A stretch of DNA of 64,000 nucleotides, from contig CANLUH010000016.1 of NCBI GenBank assembly GCA_947494205.1, positions 1-64,000 of the forward strand, read 5' to 3'. Source of the DNA: an uncultured Flavobacteriaceae bacterium. Its GTDB lineage: Bacteria; Bacteroidota; Bacteroidia; Flavobacteriales; Flavobacteriaceae. The notes beneath the pieces were generated by a model that saw only the letters and a list, made by a program, of their open reading frames with translations, ran no database searches and was not told the origin of the DNA. Position 1 is the first letter of the stretch; every line of letters begins with the position of its first letter. This document shows positions 7,459 through 16,964 of the stretch, piece by piece. The position numbers and the translations under genes were made by a program.

Positions 7459-9618
7459 ATGAAACCAAAACAGTTGCTAAGCACAACACTTCTATGTGCT
7501 GTTATTGCTTTTACAGGTTGTAACGAAGACAAAAAAACGGAGACTGAATCTGATATTTCGAAAATGAGCGACAACATATTACTACAACAATGGAGCGGCC
7601 CTTACGGTGGCGTTCCTGCTTTCGATAAAATGAAAGTTGAAGACATTAAAGAAGCCATGGAAACGGGTATGGCTTTAAGTTTAAAAGACATTGATGCTAT
7701 TGCAAATAATACAGAAGCGCCTACGTTTGAAAACACCATTGCAGAAATGGAACGCTCTGGTAAAGTATTAAACGATGTGTTTAGTTACTATGGTATTTTA
7801 GGGAGTAATATGAGTACTCCAGAATTTAGAACAATTGAAAGTGAATTAGCGCCTAAATTATCGGAATACCGTTCTAAAATAGACCAAAACCCTAAACTAT
7901 TTAAACGTATAAAAGCGGTTTACGATGCCTCTAAAACAACTCCTTTAGATCCCGATCAACAACGCGTCGTAGATTTAATTTACAAACGTTTTGAAATGAA
8001 TGGCGCGGAGCTTAGCGACGACAAAAAAGCACGTTATGCAGCTATAAACAAAGAACTATCTTCATTATACAGTACCTTTTCTAATAATACATTACATGAT
8101 GAAGAAAACTACATTACGTATTTAACCAAGGATCAATTAGATGGTTTATCGGAAGGCTTTGTAAAATCGGCAGCTAAAATTGCTAAAGATAATGGGCAAG
8201 ATGGTAAATACGCTATTACAAATACCCGTTCGTCTATGGATCCGTTTTTAACCTACTCTACACATCGCGAACTACGTAAACAAGTTTGGACAAACTATTA
8301 TTCTCGTGGTGATAATAATGATGAGTACGATAATAAAAAACTGATTGCTAACATTTTAAAACTACGTAGAGAACGTGTAGCATTATTAGGCTATAAAAAT
8401 TATGCAGAATGGCGTTTACAAGATAGAATGGCAAAAACACCAGAAAATGCGATGCACTTAATGGAAGCCGTTTGGCCAGCTGCTATTGGTAGAGTTACCG
8501 AAGAAGTTGCAGACATGCAAGCTATAGCTAATAAGAACGGAGATAATATTACCATAGCACCTTGGGACTACCGTTTTTACGCCGAAAAAGTACGTAAAGC
8601 AAAATACGATTTAAACAGTGACGAAGTAAAACAATACTTACAATTAGATAAATTAACACAGGCCTTGTTTTATACTGCTGGACGTTTATTTAATTATAAC
8701 TTTAAACCCGCTCCAGAAGGCAGTGTTCCTGTATTTCATGAAGATGTAAAGGTTTGGGAAGTTACCGATAAAGATTCGGGTGAACATGTAGGTTTATGGT
8801 ACTTAGACCCTTTTGCTAGAACAGGAAAACGTTCTGGTGCTTGGGCGAATACATATAGAAGTCACACCACTTTTGATGGTAAAAAAACCGTATTAGCCTC
8901 TAACAATTCAAACTTTGTAAAACCCGCACCAGGCGAAGCCGTTTTAGTCTCTTGGGATGACGCTGAAACGTTTTTCCATGAGTTTGGCCATGCACTACAT
9001 TTTTTCTCTTCTAATGTAAAATACCCTACATTAAATGGAGGTGTTAGAGATTATACCGAGTTTCAATCGCAATTGCTAGAACGTTGGTTATCTACAGACG
9101 AAGTTATTAATCAGTTTTTAGTACACTATAAAACGGGGGAAGCTATTCCGCAGGCTTTAGTTGCAAAAATTAAAAAGGCCTCCACGTTTAATCAAGGCTT
9201 CGGAACTACAGAATATTTAGCTTCGGCTTTAATGGATATGAAACTGCATTTAGCAGATCCGGAAAATATTGATATTGCCGCTTTTGAACGTGAAACTTTG
9301 GCCGAATTAAAGATGCCTAAAGAATTACCGATGCGCCATAGAACACCTCATTTTGGACATGTATTCTCTGGTGAAGGTTATGCAACTGCATACTACGGTT
9401 ATATGTGGGCAGATGTTTTAACAAGTGATGCTTCGGAAGCTTTTAAAGAAGCACCAGATGGGTTTTACGACACAGCAGTAGCCGATAAATTAGTGAAGTA
9501 TTTATTTGCGCCAAGAAACTCTATGGATCCAGCTGAAGCTTACCGAAAGTTTAGAGGTCGTGATGCTAAAATTGAAGCATTAATGCGAGATCGTGGTTTT
9601 CCTGTTCCTACAGAATAA
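7459..9618 (+). CDS. dcp: M3 family metallopeptidase (peptidyl-dipeptidase Dcp-like lipoprotein)
   Basis: A 719-residue zinc peptidase of the thimet oligopeptidase/Dcp family, which trims dipeptides from the C-termini of short peptides. The zinc motif HEFGH is at 507-511, followed by the third-ligand block DYTEFQSQLLERW. The C-terminal substrate pocket GEGYATAYYGYMWADV is present. The N-terminus has a lipobox (AFTGC, Cys21), so the enzyme is probably a membrane-anchored periplasmic or surface protein. Full family length with all blocks intact. It is a single-gene unit ended by the strong hairpin at 9722-9760. The symbol is by family only. Confidence 0.93.
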   Translation: MKPKQLLSTTLLCAVIAFTGCNEDKKTETESDISKMSDNILLQQWSGPYGGVPAFDKMKVEDIKEAMETGMALSLKDIDAIANNTEAPTFENTIAEMERSGKVLNDVFSYYGILGSNMSTPEFRTIESELAPKLSEYRSKIDQNPKLFKRIKAVYDASKTTPLDPDQQRVVDLIYKRFEMNGAELSDDKKARYAAINKELSSLYSTFSNNTLHDEENYITYLTKDQLDGLSEGFVKSAAKIAKDNGQDGKYAITNTRSSMDPFLTYSTHRELRKQVWTNYYSRGDNNDEYDNKKLIANILKLRRERVALLGYKNYAEWRLQDRMAKTPENAMHLMEAVWPAAIGRVTEEVADMQAIANKNGDNITIAPWDYRFYAEKVRKAKYDLNSDEVKQYLQLDKLTQALFYTAGRLFNYNFKPAPEGSVPVFHEDVKVWEVTDKDSGEHVGLWYLDPFARTGKRSGAWANTYRSHTTFDGKKTVLASNNSNFVKPAPGEAVLVSWDDAETFFHEFGHALHFFSSNVKYPTLNGGVRDYTEFQSQLLERWLSTDEVINQFLVHYKTGEAIPQALVAKIKKASTFNQGFGTTEYLASALMDMKLHLADPENIDIAAFERETLAELKMPKELPMRHRTPHFGHVFSGEGYATAYYGYMWADVLTSDASEAFKEAPDGFYDTAVADKLVKYLFAPRNSMDPAEAYRKFRGRDAKIEALMRDRGFPVPTE

Positions 9619-9721
9619 TTCTATCGCTATGAATTTGTGGTAATTTGTGCGATTGTGTCAAAAACATTTGGGCACATATAATTCAAACTATGCCTCAGGT
9701 TAATAAAATATTCTTATAAAT

Positions 9722-9760
9722 AAAAAGCGTTTTCTAAAACAGCTTTAGAAAACGCTTTTT
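9722..9760. terminator. Bidirectional intrinsic terminator
   Basis: A perfect 17-base-pair stem (9722-9738 with 9744-9760) and 5-base loop, with A-runs on one side and T-runs on the other. It lies between the convergent M3 peptidase and the minus-strand gene ending at 9769 and can end both transcripts. Confidence 0.9.
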
Positions 9761-9768
9761 TATTAAGA

Positions 9769-10884
9769 TTAATCATCAAAATAGTTAATCTTTAGTGTTG
9801 TAGATTTATCTAAATATTTTCCTTCAGCATCTATAATATACGATTTAATGTCAACAGGATTTTTTAAAGCGTCATAACTATACTCGTATTCTAAATCCTG
9901 ATGTAATAGTGTTTCATAATCATACTCCTTATAATAATCTGTTACCATTTTTATGGTAAATCCATTATTGGTATAATCTACTATATAGGATTCTGATTCC
10001 TTATTATTTTTCTCTAACTGATGCTTTATTATTCTGCCTTTTACATCGTACGCATAGCTACCTTTTACTTCTTCAAAAAAGATATCTATTAATCCATCCG
10101 TTTCAAATTTCCATGTTTCAGGTTTTGAATAGACGTCTATCGTTTCGGCATAATAACGATTATATACTAATGTGTAATTTTCTAATTGCCCTTCGTTATT
10201 ATAGGTATAACGGTTCTCTTGTACTTCTACGATATCAGGATTTGGTGCATAATGACTATAAGTTGCCATTAACCCTAACTTAGTATAGGTTATTTTAGTG
10301 TAAGATGCCACTTCAAACTCTGAAAACAACATATAGCTTTCATCAACATCACCTTCATCATCGACTTCAAATGCTCCCATTGAGGTATAATGTATTTTCT
10401 CTGTAAGCTTTCCTTTTTTGTATTTAAAAGTAACACTATCCATAACGCCATCATCAAAATTCTGCGTTTCTTTAACCATTAACAGTCCCTTTTTATAGGT
10501 GTACTTAGTAGTATTGCTAGATATTACGGTATCTATTTTTTCTATTTTAAATGTTGTATTAACAGCAAAATTCTCCACTGTCATATCATCGTACTCTAAA
10601 TCGCTTCTATAATCTGTAACGGTATGATTTTTATCTAAAGTATAACTGTAATGGTCTGTATATTCTTTTTCAGAATATGGCGATTTATGCTGAGTAAACG
10701 TTCTCATCACAGTATTTACATTTCCATTTAAATGTAATGGGTTTGTTACTTTTTCAGCATCGTAAAGTGCATTAAACTGATCTTGAGGTAATGTTATATA
10801 ATCTTCTAACACCCCTTCGTTTTGACTGTATAAACACTGAATAGTAGTTATAAATACGAGTAACAAATAGGTTTTTAATTTCAT
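9769..10884 (-). CDS. Secreted hypothetical protein with YD/RHS-like repeats
   Basis: I place the start at 10884 (371 residues) because MKLKTYLLLVFITTIQCLYS is a clean signal peptide; the frame stays open for 37 more codons upstream, but that segment is charged and unlikely. The mature part consists of irregular beta-rich repeats rich in Tyr and Asp of the form YTYNNEGQLENY or YAYDVKGRIIKH, reminiscent of RHS/YD-type repeats. No catalytic motif is visible and there is no T9SS tail. Such proteins are probably periplasmic or outer-membrane surface proteins of unknown role. Transcribed alone. Confidence 0.75.
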   Translation of the reverse strand: MKLKTYLLLVFITTIQCLYSQNEGVLEDYITLPQDQFNALYDAEKVTNPLHLNGNVNTVMRTFTQHKSPYSEKEYTDHYSYTLDKNHTVTDYRSDLEYDDMTVENFAVNTTFKIEKIDTVISSNTTKYTYKKGLLMVKETQNFDDGVMDSVTFKYKKGKLTEKIHYTSMGAFEVDDEGDVDESYMLFSEFEVASYTKITYTKLGLMATYSHYAPNPDIVEVQENRYTYNNEGQLENYTLVYNRYYAETIDVYSKPETWKFETDGLIDIFFEEVKGSYAYDVKGRIIKHQLEKNNKESESYIVDYTNNGFTIKMVTDYYKEYDYETLLHQDLEYEYSYDALKNPVDIKSYIIDAEGKYLDKSTTLKINYFDD

Positions 10885-11134
10885 ATAAATGGTTAAGTCT
10901 GGGTTAATACTTAGTGCTAAGTTAAACGATTTAGAACTAAACTTATTACTTCTTTGCCATCTTTCATTATAGTATATAATATAAACATGTAACACATTTG
11001 GCTTATTTATAAATCTGGTATTCCTTATTTAGAAATAGGAAACCGTATTACTTGCTGTGAACTCTTTTTTTAGATTCCTTTGACAAAAATCAGCTGATAT
11101 ACAATACTTTACATTTTAATTTAAAATAACAACA

Positions 11135-11338
11135 ATGAAAAAATTAAAAATTACAAGCCTAATTTGCGCTATGACTTTAGGTTTAATGAGTTTTGCTTCA
11201 ACCGAAGAAGCCCTTATTGGATGCCGAAACATTCAGGATCGTGATCAATGTATAGAATGTTGTGATTTTGCCTATTCAACTTGCGTAAGATCATCAACAA
11301 ATTCTGAACAGTATTGTAGTGATATTAGATTTTTCTGA
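11135..11338 (+). CDS. Small secreted six-cysteine peptide
   Basis: A 67-residue precursor. The first 22 or so residues form a typical signal peptide (MKKLKITSLICAMTLGLMSF, then AST). The mature part of about 45 residues has six Cys in the pattern GC-x8-C-x2-CC-x6-C-x10-C, suggesting up to three disulfides. I do not recognise the family. It is free-standing with its own upstream region and is followed by a MITE-like element. It could be a secreted peptide of the small Cys-rich kind found in Flavobacteriia; no export protease or immunity gene lies beside it. Confidence 0.65.
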   Translation: MKKLKITSLICAMTLGLMSFASTEEALIGCRNIQDRDQCIECCDFAYSTCVRSSTNSEQYCSDIRFF

Positions 11339-11417
11339 AAATTAAGCTGTCCTAATTAAGTAATAGTATTTTTTCTTAATAGCTATAAAGAAGAATCGCT
11401 TACTTTATGGCTTCTTT

Positions 11418-11549
11418 AAAGGGGTTTGAAAAGTGTAATTCTATGTTATATTTGGCTTGTTAATATTGTATTACATTAAAAATTTATATCAGTTTCAATA
11501 AGCTTAACTTAACAAAATGAATGATAATCACTTTTCAAACAACCTTTTT
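11418..11549. mobile_element. MITE-like inverted-repeat element, copy B
   Basis: A 132-base relative of the element at 6131-6270, read in the opposite orientation. The terminal repeats are AAAGGGGTTTGAAAAGTG (from 11418) and its near complement ending at 11549. Shared blocks with copy A include TTCTATGTnATATT, GCTTGT, ATATCAGTTTC and the run CTTnACAAAnTGAATnATAATnACTTTTCA. It lies between the six-Cys peptide and the TRIC gene. Confidence 0.75.
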
Positions 11550-11559
11550 ATATAATATA

Positions 11560-12162
11560 TTACGCTTTATATAAACTTGGTAAACTAATTTTAAATTTAA
11601 CAGCTATTAATCTTGTTATAATAACTACAATACCCGCCAATACAAAAACAATGTCGCTTTCTATGGGTAATTTTCTTATTAAGAAATAAGAAAAACCACC
11701 TAAAATACAAGCCGTTGCATAGACTTCTTTTCTAAAAATTACAGGGATTTCATTACATAAAATATCTCTAATAACACCACCAAAACAAGCAGACATGGTA
11801 CCGAGAGCAATACAAATTATGGGGTGTAAATCGGCAGAAAGTCCTTTTTCTACACCAACAACAGTATATAAACCAATACCAATAGTATCGAATAAAAATA
11901 ACGAAGTACGTAAATAATCGATTTTACTTTTAAAAATAATAGCAAAAACGGTTGCCGCAGAAATAACATAGACAAAGGTCATATCTTTCATCCACCCTAC
12001 TGGTGTCTGCCCAATAAGCACATCTCTTAAAGTACCACCTCCTACAGAGGTTACAAAAGCAATAATAAGAATTCCAAAAGGATCCATTTTCTTATCTAAT
12101 GCTACTAAAACACCAGAAATAGCAAATGCTACAGTTCCTAAAATATCTATTATATAAAACAT
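11560..12162 (-). CDS. Trimeric intracellular cation (TRIC) channel family protein
   Basis: A 200-residue protein with about seven transmembrane helices and two copies of the UPF0126/TRIC signature: SVGGGTLRDVLIG (about 39-51) and ACFGGVIRDIL in the second half. Prokaryotic TRIC homologues form trimeric K+-permeable channels; similar proteins have also been linked to glycine transport, so the substrate is open. Its start codon touches the stop of the RDD gene upstream (one-base overlap at 12162), so the two are translationally coupled. Confidence 0.9.
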   Translation of the reverse strand: MFYIIDILGTVAFAISGVLVALDKKMDPFGILIIAFVTSVGGGTLRDVLIGQTPVGWMKDMTFVYVISAATVFAIIFKSKIDYLRTSLFLFDTIGIGLYTVVGVEKGLSADLHPIICIALGTMSACFGGVIRDILCNEIPVIFRKEVYATACILGGFSYFLIRKLPIESDIVFVLAGIVVIITRLIAVKFKISLPSLYKA

Positions 12163-12878
12163 TACATGTTTTGTGTATAGTAATTATAATCTTTTAAAAC
12201 GGTATCTATAAACTGTGTATCTGTACCACTTTGGTTTTTAATCTCTGTAACCTCTATAATTTTTGACCTTAATTTTATTAAGGTTGTATAATCTTTAGAT
12301 GCTCTAACATTATTAAACGTTTCTTTAATAATTCGAGCATCGTTATCAGACAGTTTTATAACACTAGGATATGTTGGTTTGTAATCTGCTTTTAAATCCT
12401 CTAAAATGGTATGACTAATATCTACTTTATCTCTTAAAGAAATCACTGCTGTTCCTGCTGCCATATCACCAAAACGTTGCCCTTTCTTACTAAAAGCAAT
12501 GCTAAAAAAACCTAGTCCGAAAATGTAAATATCTACAATTCTAAAAAACCAACGCACTAAATAATCGGATATTGACGCTTGATAGCCATCAATTTTAACA
12601 ACTCTTATTTTCAATACTTTCTTACCAAGTGTTTGTCCTTCTAATAATGCTTCTTGCACCAAGGTATAAAATACTACAGGTAGACTTATAAGTGTATTCA
12701 AACCTATTTCAGACCATTCATCCATACCATCAAAGGCATCAAAAATGCTGCCCATAACCGTTAAGTATGCCACTTTTATAATTGTATCTAATATAAATGC
12801 TAATAATCGTTCGCCTACTCCCGAGGCTTCGAACTTTATTTTTACATTTTGTGTGGTGTTAATTTGTAACTCTGACAT
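12162..12878 (-). CDS. RDD family membrane protein
   Basis: I choose the start at 12878 (MSELQINTTQ). A longer frame begins at 12929, but it would overlap the divergent gene at 12903 and adds a non-conserved N-terminus. The 238-residue protein carries an RDD domain at about 20-155: GVGERLLAFILDTIIK, two or three helices, and the GQTLGKKVLKIRVV loop. The soluble C-terminal 90 residues are unassigned. In Bacteroidota a RDD gene regularly stands next to SpoIIM, DUF4129, MoxR and DUF58 genes, as here, where it diverges from that operon with only 24 bases between the start codons. Confidence 0.88.
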   Translation of the reverse strand: MSELQINTTQNVKIKFEASGVGERLLAFILDTIIKVAYLTVMGSIFDAFDGMDEWSEIGLNTLISLPVVFYTLVQEALLEGQTLGKKVLKIRVVKIDGYQASISDYLVRWFFRIVDIYIFGLGFFSIAFSKKGQRFGDMAAGTAVISLRDKVDISHTILEDLKADYKPTYPSVIKLSDNDARIIKETFNNVRASKDYTTLIKLRSKIIEVTEIKNQSGTDTQFIDTVLKDYNYYTQNM

Positions 12879-12902
12879 TTTATATTTTATTTTATCAAAT
12901 AT

Positions 12903-13883
12903 ATGAGAGAAGTAGCATTTATCAAGCAAAATAAAGAAAAATGGTTAAGTTTTGAAAACGCTATTTTTAATAATGACTTTAAAAACCCCGATGAATTAGC
13001 CTCGCAGTACATTCATTTAATAAACGATTTAGCGTATGCACAAACGTATTACCCTAAAAGTAAGGTTATTATATATCTAAATCAGTTAGCAGCTAAAGCG
13101 TTTCAAAAAATTTATAAAACCAAACGACAAGATACCAACAGAATTATTGGATTTTGGAAAACCGAAGTTCCGTTAATATGTTATCAATATCGAAAATACA
13201 TTTACATCGCTTTTATTATTTTTTCACTCTTTACTTCTATCGGTGTTATCTCTGCTGCAAACGATGGTGATTTTGTACGTTCCATTTTAGGAGACGATTA
13301 TGTAAATATGACCTTAGAAAACATTGCTGCAGGAGACCCTGTTGCCGTTTATAAAAGTGGCAGTAATTGGGGGAGTTTCATAGGTATTACCGCTAATAAT
13401 ATAAGAGTGGGGATTATTGCTTTTGTTATGGGTATTTTTGGAGGTGCTGGAACCGTATGGGTTTTATTTAAAAACTGTATTATGCTAGGTTCTTTCCAAT
13501 ACTTTTTTTACGAAAAAGGGGTACTTTGGGAAAGTGTTCGTGGTATTTGGATTCACGGTGCCATGGAAATTTTTGCTATAGTTATAGAAGCTGCTGCTGG
13601 TTTAATTATGGGATTAAGTATATTATTTCCAGGCACGCATTCTAGATATACATCTTTTAAACAAGGCGCTAAAACTGGTATAAAAATATTATTAAGTACC
13701 TTTCCTTTTACATTTTCTGCTGGATTTTTAGAAGGTTTTATTACAAGATATTCTAATATTATGCCCAATTGGTTATCTGTAGGTATTATATTAGCAACAT
13801 TAAGTATTATAAGCTATTACTATTTAATTTATCCTTTTGTTGTTCAGAAAAAAGTAACACAAATACCTTTGCCGCCAAATTAA
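12903..13883 (+). CDS. Stage II sporulation protein M (SpoIIM) family membrane protein
   Basis: A 326-residue protein of the SpoIIM family, found in non-sporulating Bacteroidota as part of the MoxR/RDD cluster. A basic, soluble N-terminal part of about 95 residues is followed by about five hydrophobic segments; typical family blocks are NNIRVGIIAFVMGIFGGAG, GIWIHGAMEIFAI and the late AGFLEGFITRY. Its exact role is unknown: probably an envelope partner of the MoxR ATPase. It heads the operon running to 19253; the next gene follows after 3 bases. Confidence 0.88.
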   Translation: MREVAFIKQNKEKWLSFENAIFNNDFKNPDELASQYIHLINDLAYAQTYYPKSKVIIYLNQLAAKAFQKIYKTKRQDTNRIIGFWKTEVPLICYQYRKYIYIAFIIFSLFTSIGVISAANDGDFVRSILGDDYVNMTLENIAAGDPVAVYKSGSNWGSFIGITANNIRVGIIAFVMGIFGGAGTVWVLFKNCIMLGSFQYFFYEKGVLWESVRGIWIHGAMEIFAIVIEAAAGLIMGLSILFPGTHSRYTSFKQGAKTGIKILLSTFPFTFSAGFLEGFITRYSNIMPNWLSVGIILATLSIISYYYLIYPFVVQKKVTQIPLPPN

Positions 13884-13886
13884 TAT

Positions 13887-14630
13887 ATGAAACGACATTA
13901 CAGCGCTTTACCATTATTATATCTCTTTTTGATGCTTTTTAGTTATCAAAGCATTGCTGCTGTATGCGTACTTCAAGAACCAGATAAAGAGCGTGTATTC
14001 GAAGACGATTTTAAAGAACGTTATTCTGGAAGAAAATATAATTATGATGGTAAAAAAATTGTAAATAAAACGCCAGAGTTTGATGGCGAATATGCCGATT
14101 ACGAAGCTAAACGGCGAGAAAAAAAATTAAAAGAGAAACAGGAGAAAGAAAAAAATAATGATTTTAACCTCAATCTAGGACCTTTTTCTTTTGTATTCTA
14201 CGGCATACTTATAATTGCAGTAGTCTACCTTGTTTACGTATTATTAAACGATGGTAGCTCTGGCTTATTCTCTAGAAGACAGCATCAAAAGTTAGAAGAT
14301 TCCGAAGAAATAACTGCCGAAAATATAGAACGTACAGATATCGGTTACTTAATAGAATCTGCAGAAAACAATGCAGATTACAGGCTAGCCATTCGTTATT
14401 ACTATTTATCAATTCTAAAAACTTTAAGTTTAAAAAAACTTATTCAAATTGAAGACGATAAAACAAATTCGGAATATTTAAGTGAAATTTTTAATACACC
14501 CTATAAAGACAAATTTCAATACACGTCCTATCTATACGACTATATTTGGTATGGCGAATTCCCTCTAAATGCAGAAAAATACGAAGCTGCAAAAATTCAT
14601 TTTCAACAACTTATAAAACAAGTAAAGTAA
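13887..14630 (+). CDS. DUF4129 domain-containing membrane protein
   Basis: A 247-residue protein: signal or first helix at about 6-24, a charged Lys/Glu-rich stretch (about 70-95), a transmembrane helix at about 100-122 (FVFYGILIIAVVYLVYVLL), and a soluble C-terminal DUF4129 domain with RLAIRYYYLSILKTLS and YIWYGEFPLN. DUF4129 proteins occur with DUF4350, MoxR and DUF58 partners in the envelope-stress-like Bat/MoxR clusters. Start and stop abut the neighbours (3 bases before, 1 base after), so it is one transcript. Confidence 0.85.
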   Translation: MKRHYSALPLLYLFLMLFSYQSIAAVCVLQEPDKERVFEDDFKERYSGRKYNYDGKKIVNKTPEFDGEYADYEAKRREKKLKEKQEKEKNNDFNLNLGPFSFVFYGILIIAVVYLVYVLLNDGSSGLFSRRQHQKLEDSEEITAENIERTDIGYLIESAENNADYRLAIRYYYLSILKTLSLKKLIQIEDDKTNSEYLSEIFNTPYKDKFQYTSYLYDYIWYGEFPLNAEKYEAAKIHFQQLIKQVK

Positions 14631-14631
14631 A

Positions 14632-15855
14632 ATGAAGAAAATTGCACCTATACTTATCATAATCATAGCAATTATTATTGCTATAGCATTCTCTTTAAAA
14701 CCAAGAAACAATACTGTTGTAGATTGGGAAGAAACCTTTGACGAACGCAGTACAAAACCCTATGGTTTAAGTGTGCTCTACAAAGAATTACCAAAGCTGT
14801 TTAAGGACAAAAGAATACGCACCGTTTACCATACACCTTCTAGTTACTTATTTGCTAACTCCGAGGATAATTATGGAGACCATATTGCCAAAGGTAGTTA
14901 TATTATTATAGGAAACTCAGATTACTTATATGATACATCCATAAATCAATTACTAAGTTTTGCAGAAAATGGTAATGCGCTTTTTATTTCAGATTATGGG
15001 TACCTACAAACATTAACAGACACTTTAGGGTTAGATATAGATTACAAGGCTAATAAAATGGATAGCATTTCTACCTATAGTTTTAAAGATAGAGCGTTAG
15101 AGTCTAAAAACACGATAATAGATAAAAACGAGGGGGACTATTATTTTGCGCGTTTCGATAGTACCACAATAAACATTCTTGGGTACACAAAATCGCATGA
15201 AAAACGTGCTAATTTTATAGATATACCCTACGGAGAAGGTCATATATTTTTACATCTAGAACCTAAGGCTTTTACCAACTATAATATTTTAAAAGACGAG
15301 CGTTATAAATACGTAGAAGGGGTTTTATCTTACCTTCCAGACGATAATATTTATTTCGATTCTTACACCAAATTCTCAACGTCCTACAATTCCTATAATA
15401 ATGGAGACGTAGAAGAAGATTCTAATTTAGGTTGGTTTTTAGAGCAACCCGCTTTTAGATGGGCATGGTATTTAGCATTACTATTATTACTTATATTTAT
15501 TATTTTTAATGCCAAACGTAGACAACGTATTATACGTATTATAAAGCCTCTACAAAATACCACAGTAGCGTTTGTAAAAACAATATCTAACCTCTATTTT
15601 GAAACGCAAGACCATAAAAATTTAATAGATAAAAAAATCACTTATTTTTTAGCTAAAATACGTACCGATTACAATATGGAAACGGCTGTTTTAGATGAAG
15701 ATTTTATTACAAGATTAGCCTCTAAAGCAGGTAAAAAAGAAGACGACATAAAAACAACTATAGAGTATATTAACTGGTTACGCAGTAAAAACGTATTTTA
15801 CGAAGACAATTTAATTACTCTAAATAAATACATAGAAGCATTTTATTCTAAATAA
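14632..15855 (+). CDS. DUF4350 domain-containing protein
   Basis: A 407-residue protein with an N-terminal anchor helix (KIAPILIIIIAIIIAIAFSL), a DUF4350 domain at about 40-215 (TKPYGLSVLYKELPKLF, then NALFISDYGYLQTL), a second helix near 275-292 (WAWYLALLLLLIFIIF) and a cytoplasmic C-terminus of about 110 residues. DUF4350 resembles the class I glutamine amidotransferase-like fold often seen in these clusters and is without proven activity. It is located between DUF4129 and MoxR, with 1-2 base spacers. Confidence 0.85.
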   Translation: MKKIAPILIIIIAIIIAIAFSLKPRNNTVVDWEETFDERSTKPYGLSVLYKELPKLFKDKRIRTVYHTPSSYLFANSEDNYGDHIAKGSYIIIGNSDYLYDTSINQLLSFAENGNALFISDYGYLQTLTDTLGLDIDYKANKMDSISTYSFKDRALESKNTIIDKNEGDYYFARFDSTTINILGYTKSHEKRANFIDIPYGEGHIFLHLEPKAFTNYNILKDERYKYVEGVLSYLPDDNIYFDSYTKFSTSYNSYNNGDVEEDSNLGWFLEQPAFRWAWYLALLLLLIFIIFNAKRRQRIIRIIKPLQNTTVAFVKTISNLYFETQDHKNLIDKKITYFLAKIRTDYNMETAVLDEDFITRLASKAGKKEDDIKTTIEYINWLRSKNVFYEDNLITLNKYIEAFYSK

Positions 15856-15857
15856 TT

Positions 15858-16961
15858 ATGGAAGACTATATAGACGACAACGGCATGATAGGAAACACTT
15901 CAGATAAACCTGAAGAACATACAACACCTACAGAAGCTAATACAGACGAGAAAGCTAACGCTACAGAAAGTACTTCTGAAACCAATAACGATTTACAATT
16001 TAAAAGTCGTTTAGATTTAACCGAACTGCAAAACAGTGTTTTAAAAATAAAACAAGAAGTCGGTAAAGTTATCGTTGGGCAAAAAGATATGGTAGACATG
16101 CTTATTGCATCACTTTTAGCTAAAGGGCATTCGCTTATTGAAGGGGTTCCTGGAGTTGCAAAAACGGTAACAGCAAAATTACTAGCCAAGTCGTTAAGTG
16201 TCGATTTTAGTCGTATTCAATTTACACCAGACTTAATGCCTAGTGATATTTTAGGAACTTCTATCTTTAATTTAAAGGCTTCGGAATTTGAATTTAAAAA
16301 AGGACCTATATTCTCTAATATGGTGCTTATTGATGAAATTAATAGAGCACCCGCAAAAACACAAGCTGCTTTATTTGAAGTTATGGAAGAACAGCAAATA
16401 ACTATAGATGGTAATCGTTTTAAATTAGACTCTCCATTTATGGTTTTAGCTACCCAAAACCCTGTTGAGCAAGAAGGAACCTATAGACTTCCTGAAGCAC
16501 AATTAGACCGTTTTCTGTTTAAAATAGATGTTGATTATCCTAATCTTGAAGAAGAAATAGAGATTTTGTCTAGAGAGCATAACTTAAAAGACAAAACAAA
16601 AACCGAAACCATTACTTCGTTTTTAACTGCAAAACAAATAGCCGATTACCAAAGTCTAGTGACTGAAATTTTAGTAGAATCTCATTTACTAAAATACATT
16701 GCTGAGTTAATTATTGCGACTAGAAATAATCAGTTTTTATACTTAGGAGCTTCACCAAGAGCCTCTATAGCCATATTAAAAGCAAGTAAGGCTTTTGCAG
16801 CTATGTCTGGACGCGATTTTGTAACGCCAGAAGATATTAAGCGTGCGGCAATACCTGTATTACACCACAGAGTTATTGTAACACCAGAACGTGAAATGGA
16901 AGGCATTACAAGTAAAGAAATTATAAAGCAGATTATAGAAACTGTAGAAATACCAAGATAA
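15858..16961 (+). CDS. MoxR family AAA+ ATPase
   Basis: A 367-residue cytoplasmic AAA+ chaperone-like ATPase. An acidic, Thr-rich leader of about 48 residues precedes the core. Walker A is GVPGVAKT (96-103) in the AKT form diagnostic of MoxR, Walker B is MVLIDEINRAP, and the sensor/arginine region is LPEAQLDRFLFKIDV. Such ATPases work with von Willebrand-type or DUF58 proteins to assemble or activate envelope complexes, and the DUF58 partner lies at 17922. Unusually, two small membrane-protein genes sit between them. Confidence 0.95.
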   Translation: MEDYIDDNGMIGNTSDKPEEHTTPTEANTDEKANATESTSETNNDLQFKSRLDLTELQNSVLKIKQEVGKVIVGQKDMVDMLIASLLAKGHSLIEGVPGVAKTVTAKLLAKSLSVDFSRIQFTPDLMPSDILGTSIFNLKASEFEFKKGPIFSNMVLIDEINRAPAKTQAALFEVMEEQQITIDGNRFKLDSPFMVLATQNPVEQEGTYRLPEAQLDRFLFKIDVDYPNLEEEIEILSREHNLKDKTKTETITSFLTAKQIADYQSLVTEILVESHLLKYIAELIIATRNNQFLYLGASPRASIAILKASKAFAAMSGRDFVTPEDIKRAAIPVLHHRVIVTPEREMEGITSKEIIKQIIETVEIPR

Positions 16962-16964
16962 TTT

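Noticed and set aside
12879-12929. Longer N-terminus of the RDD gene
   Set aside because: It would overlap the divergent SpoIIM gene start, and the added residues are not family-like.
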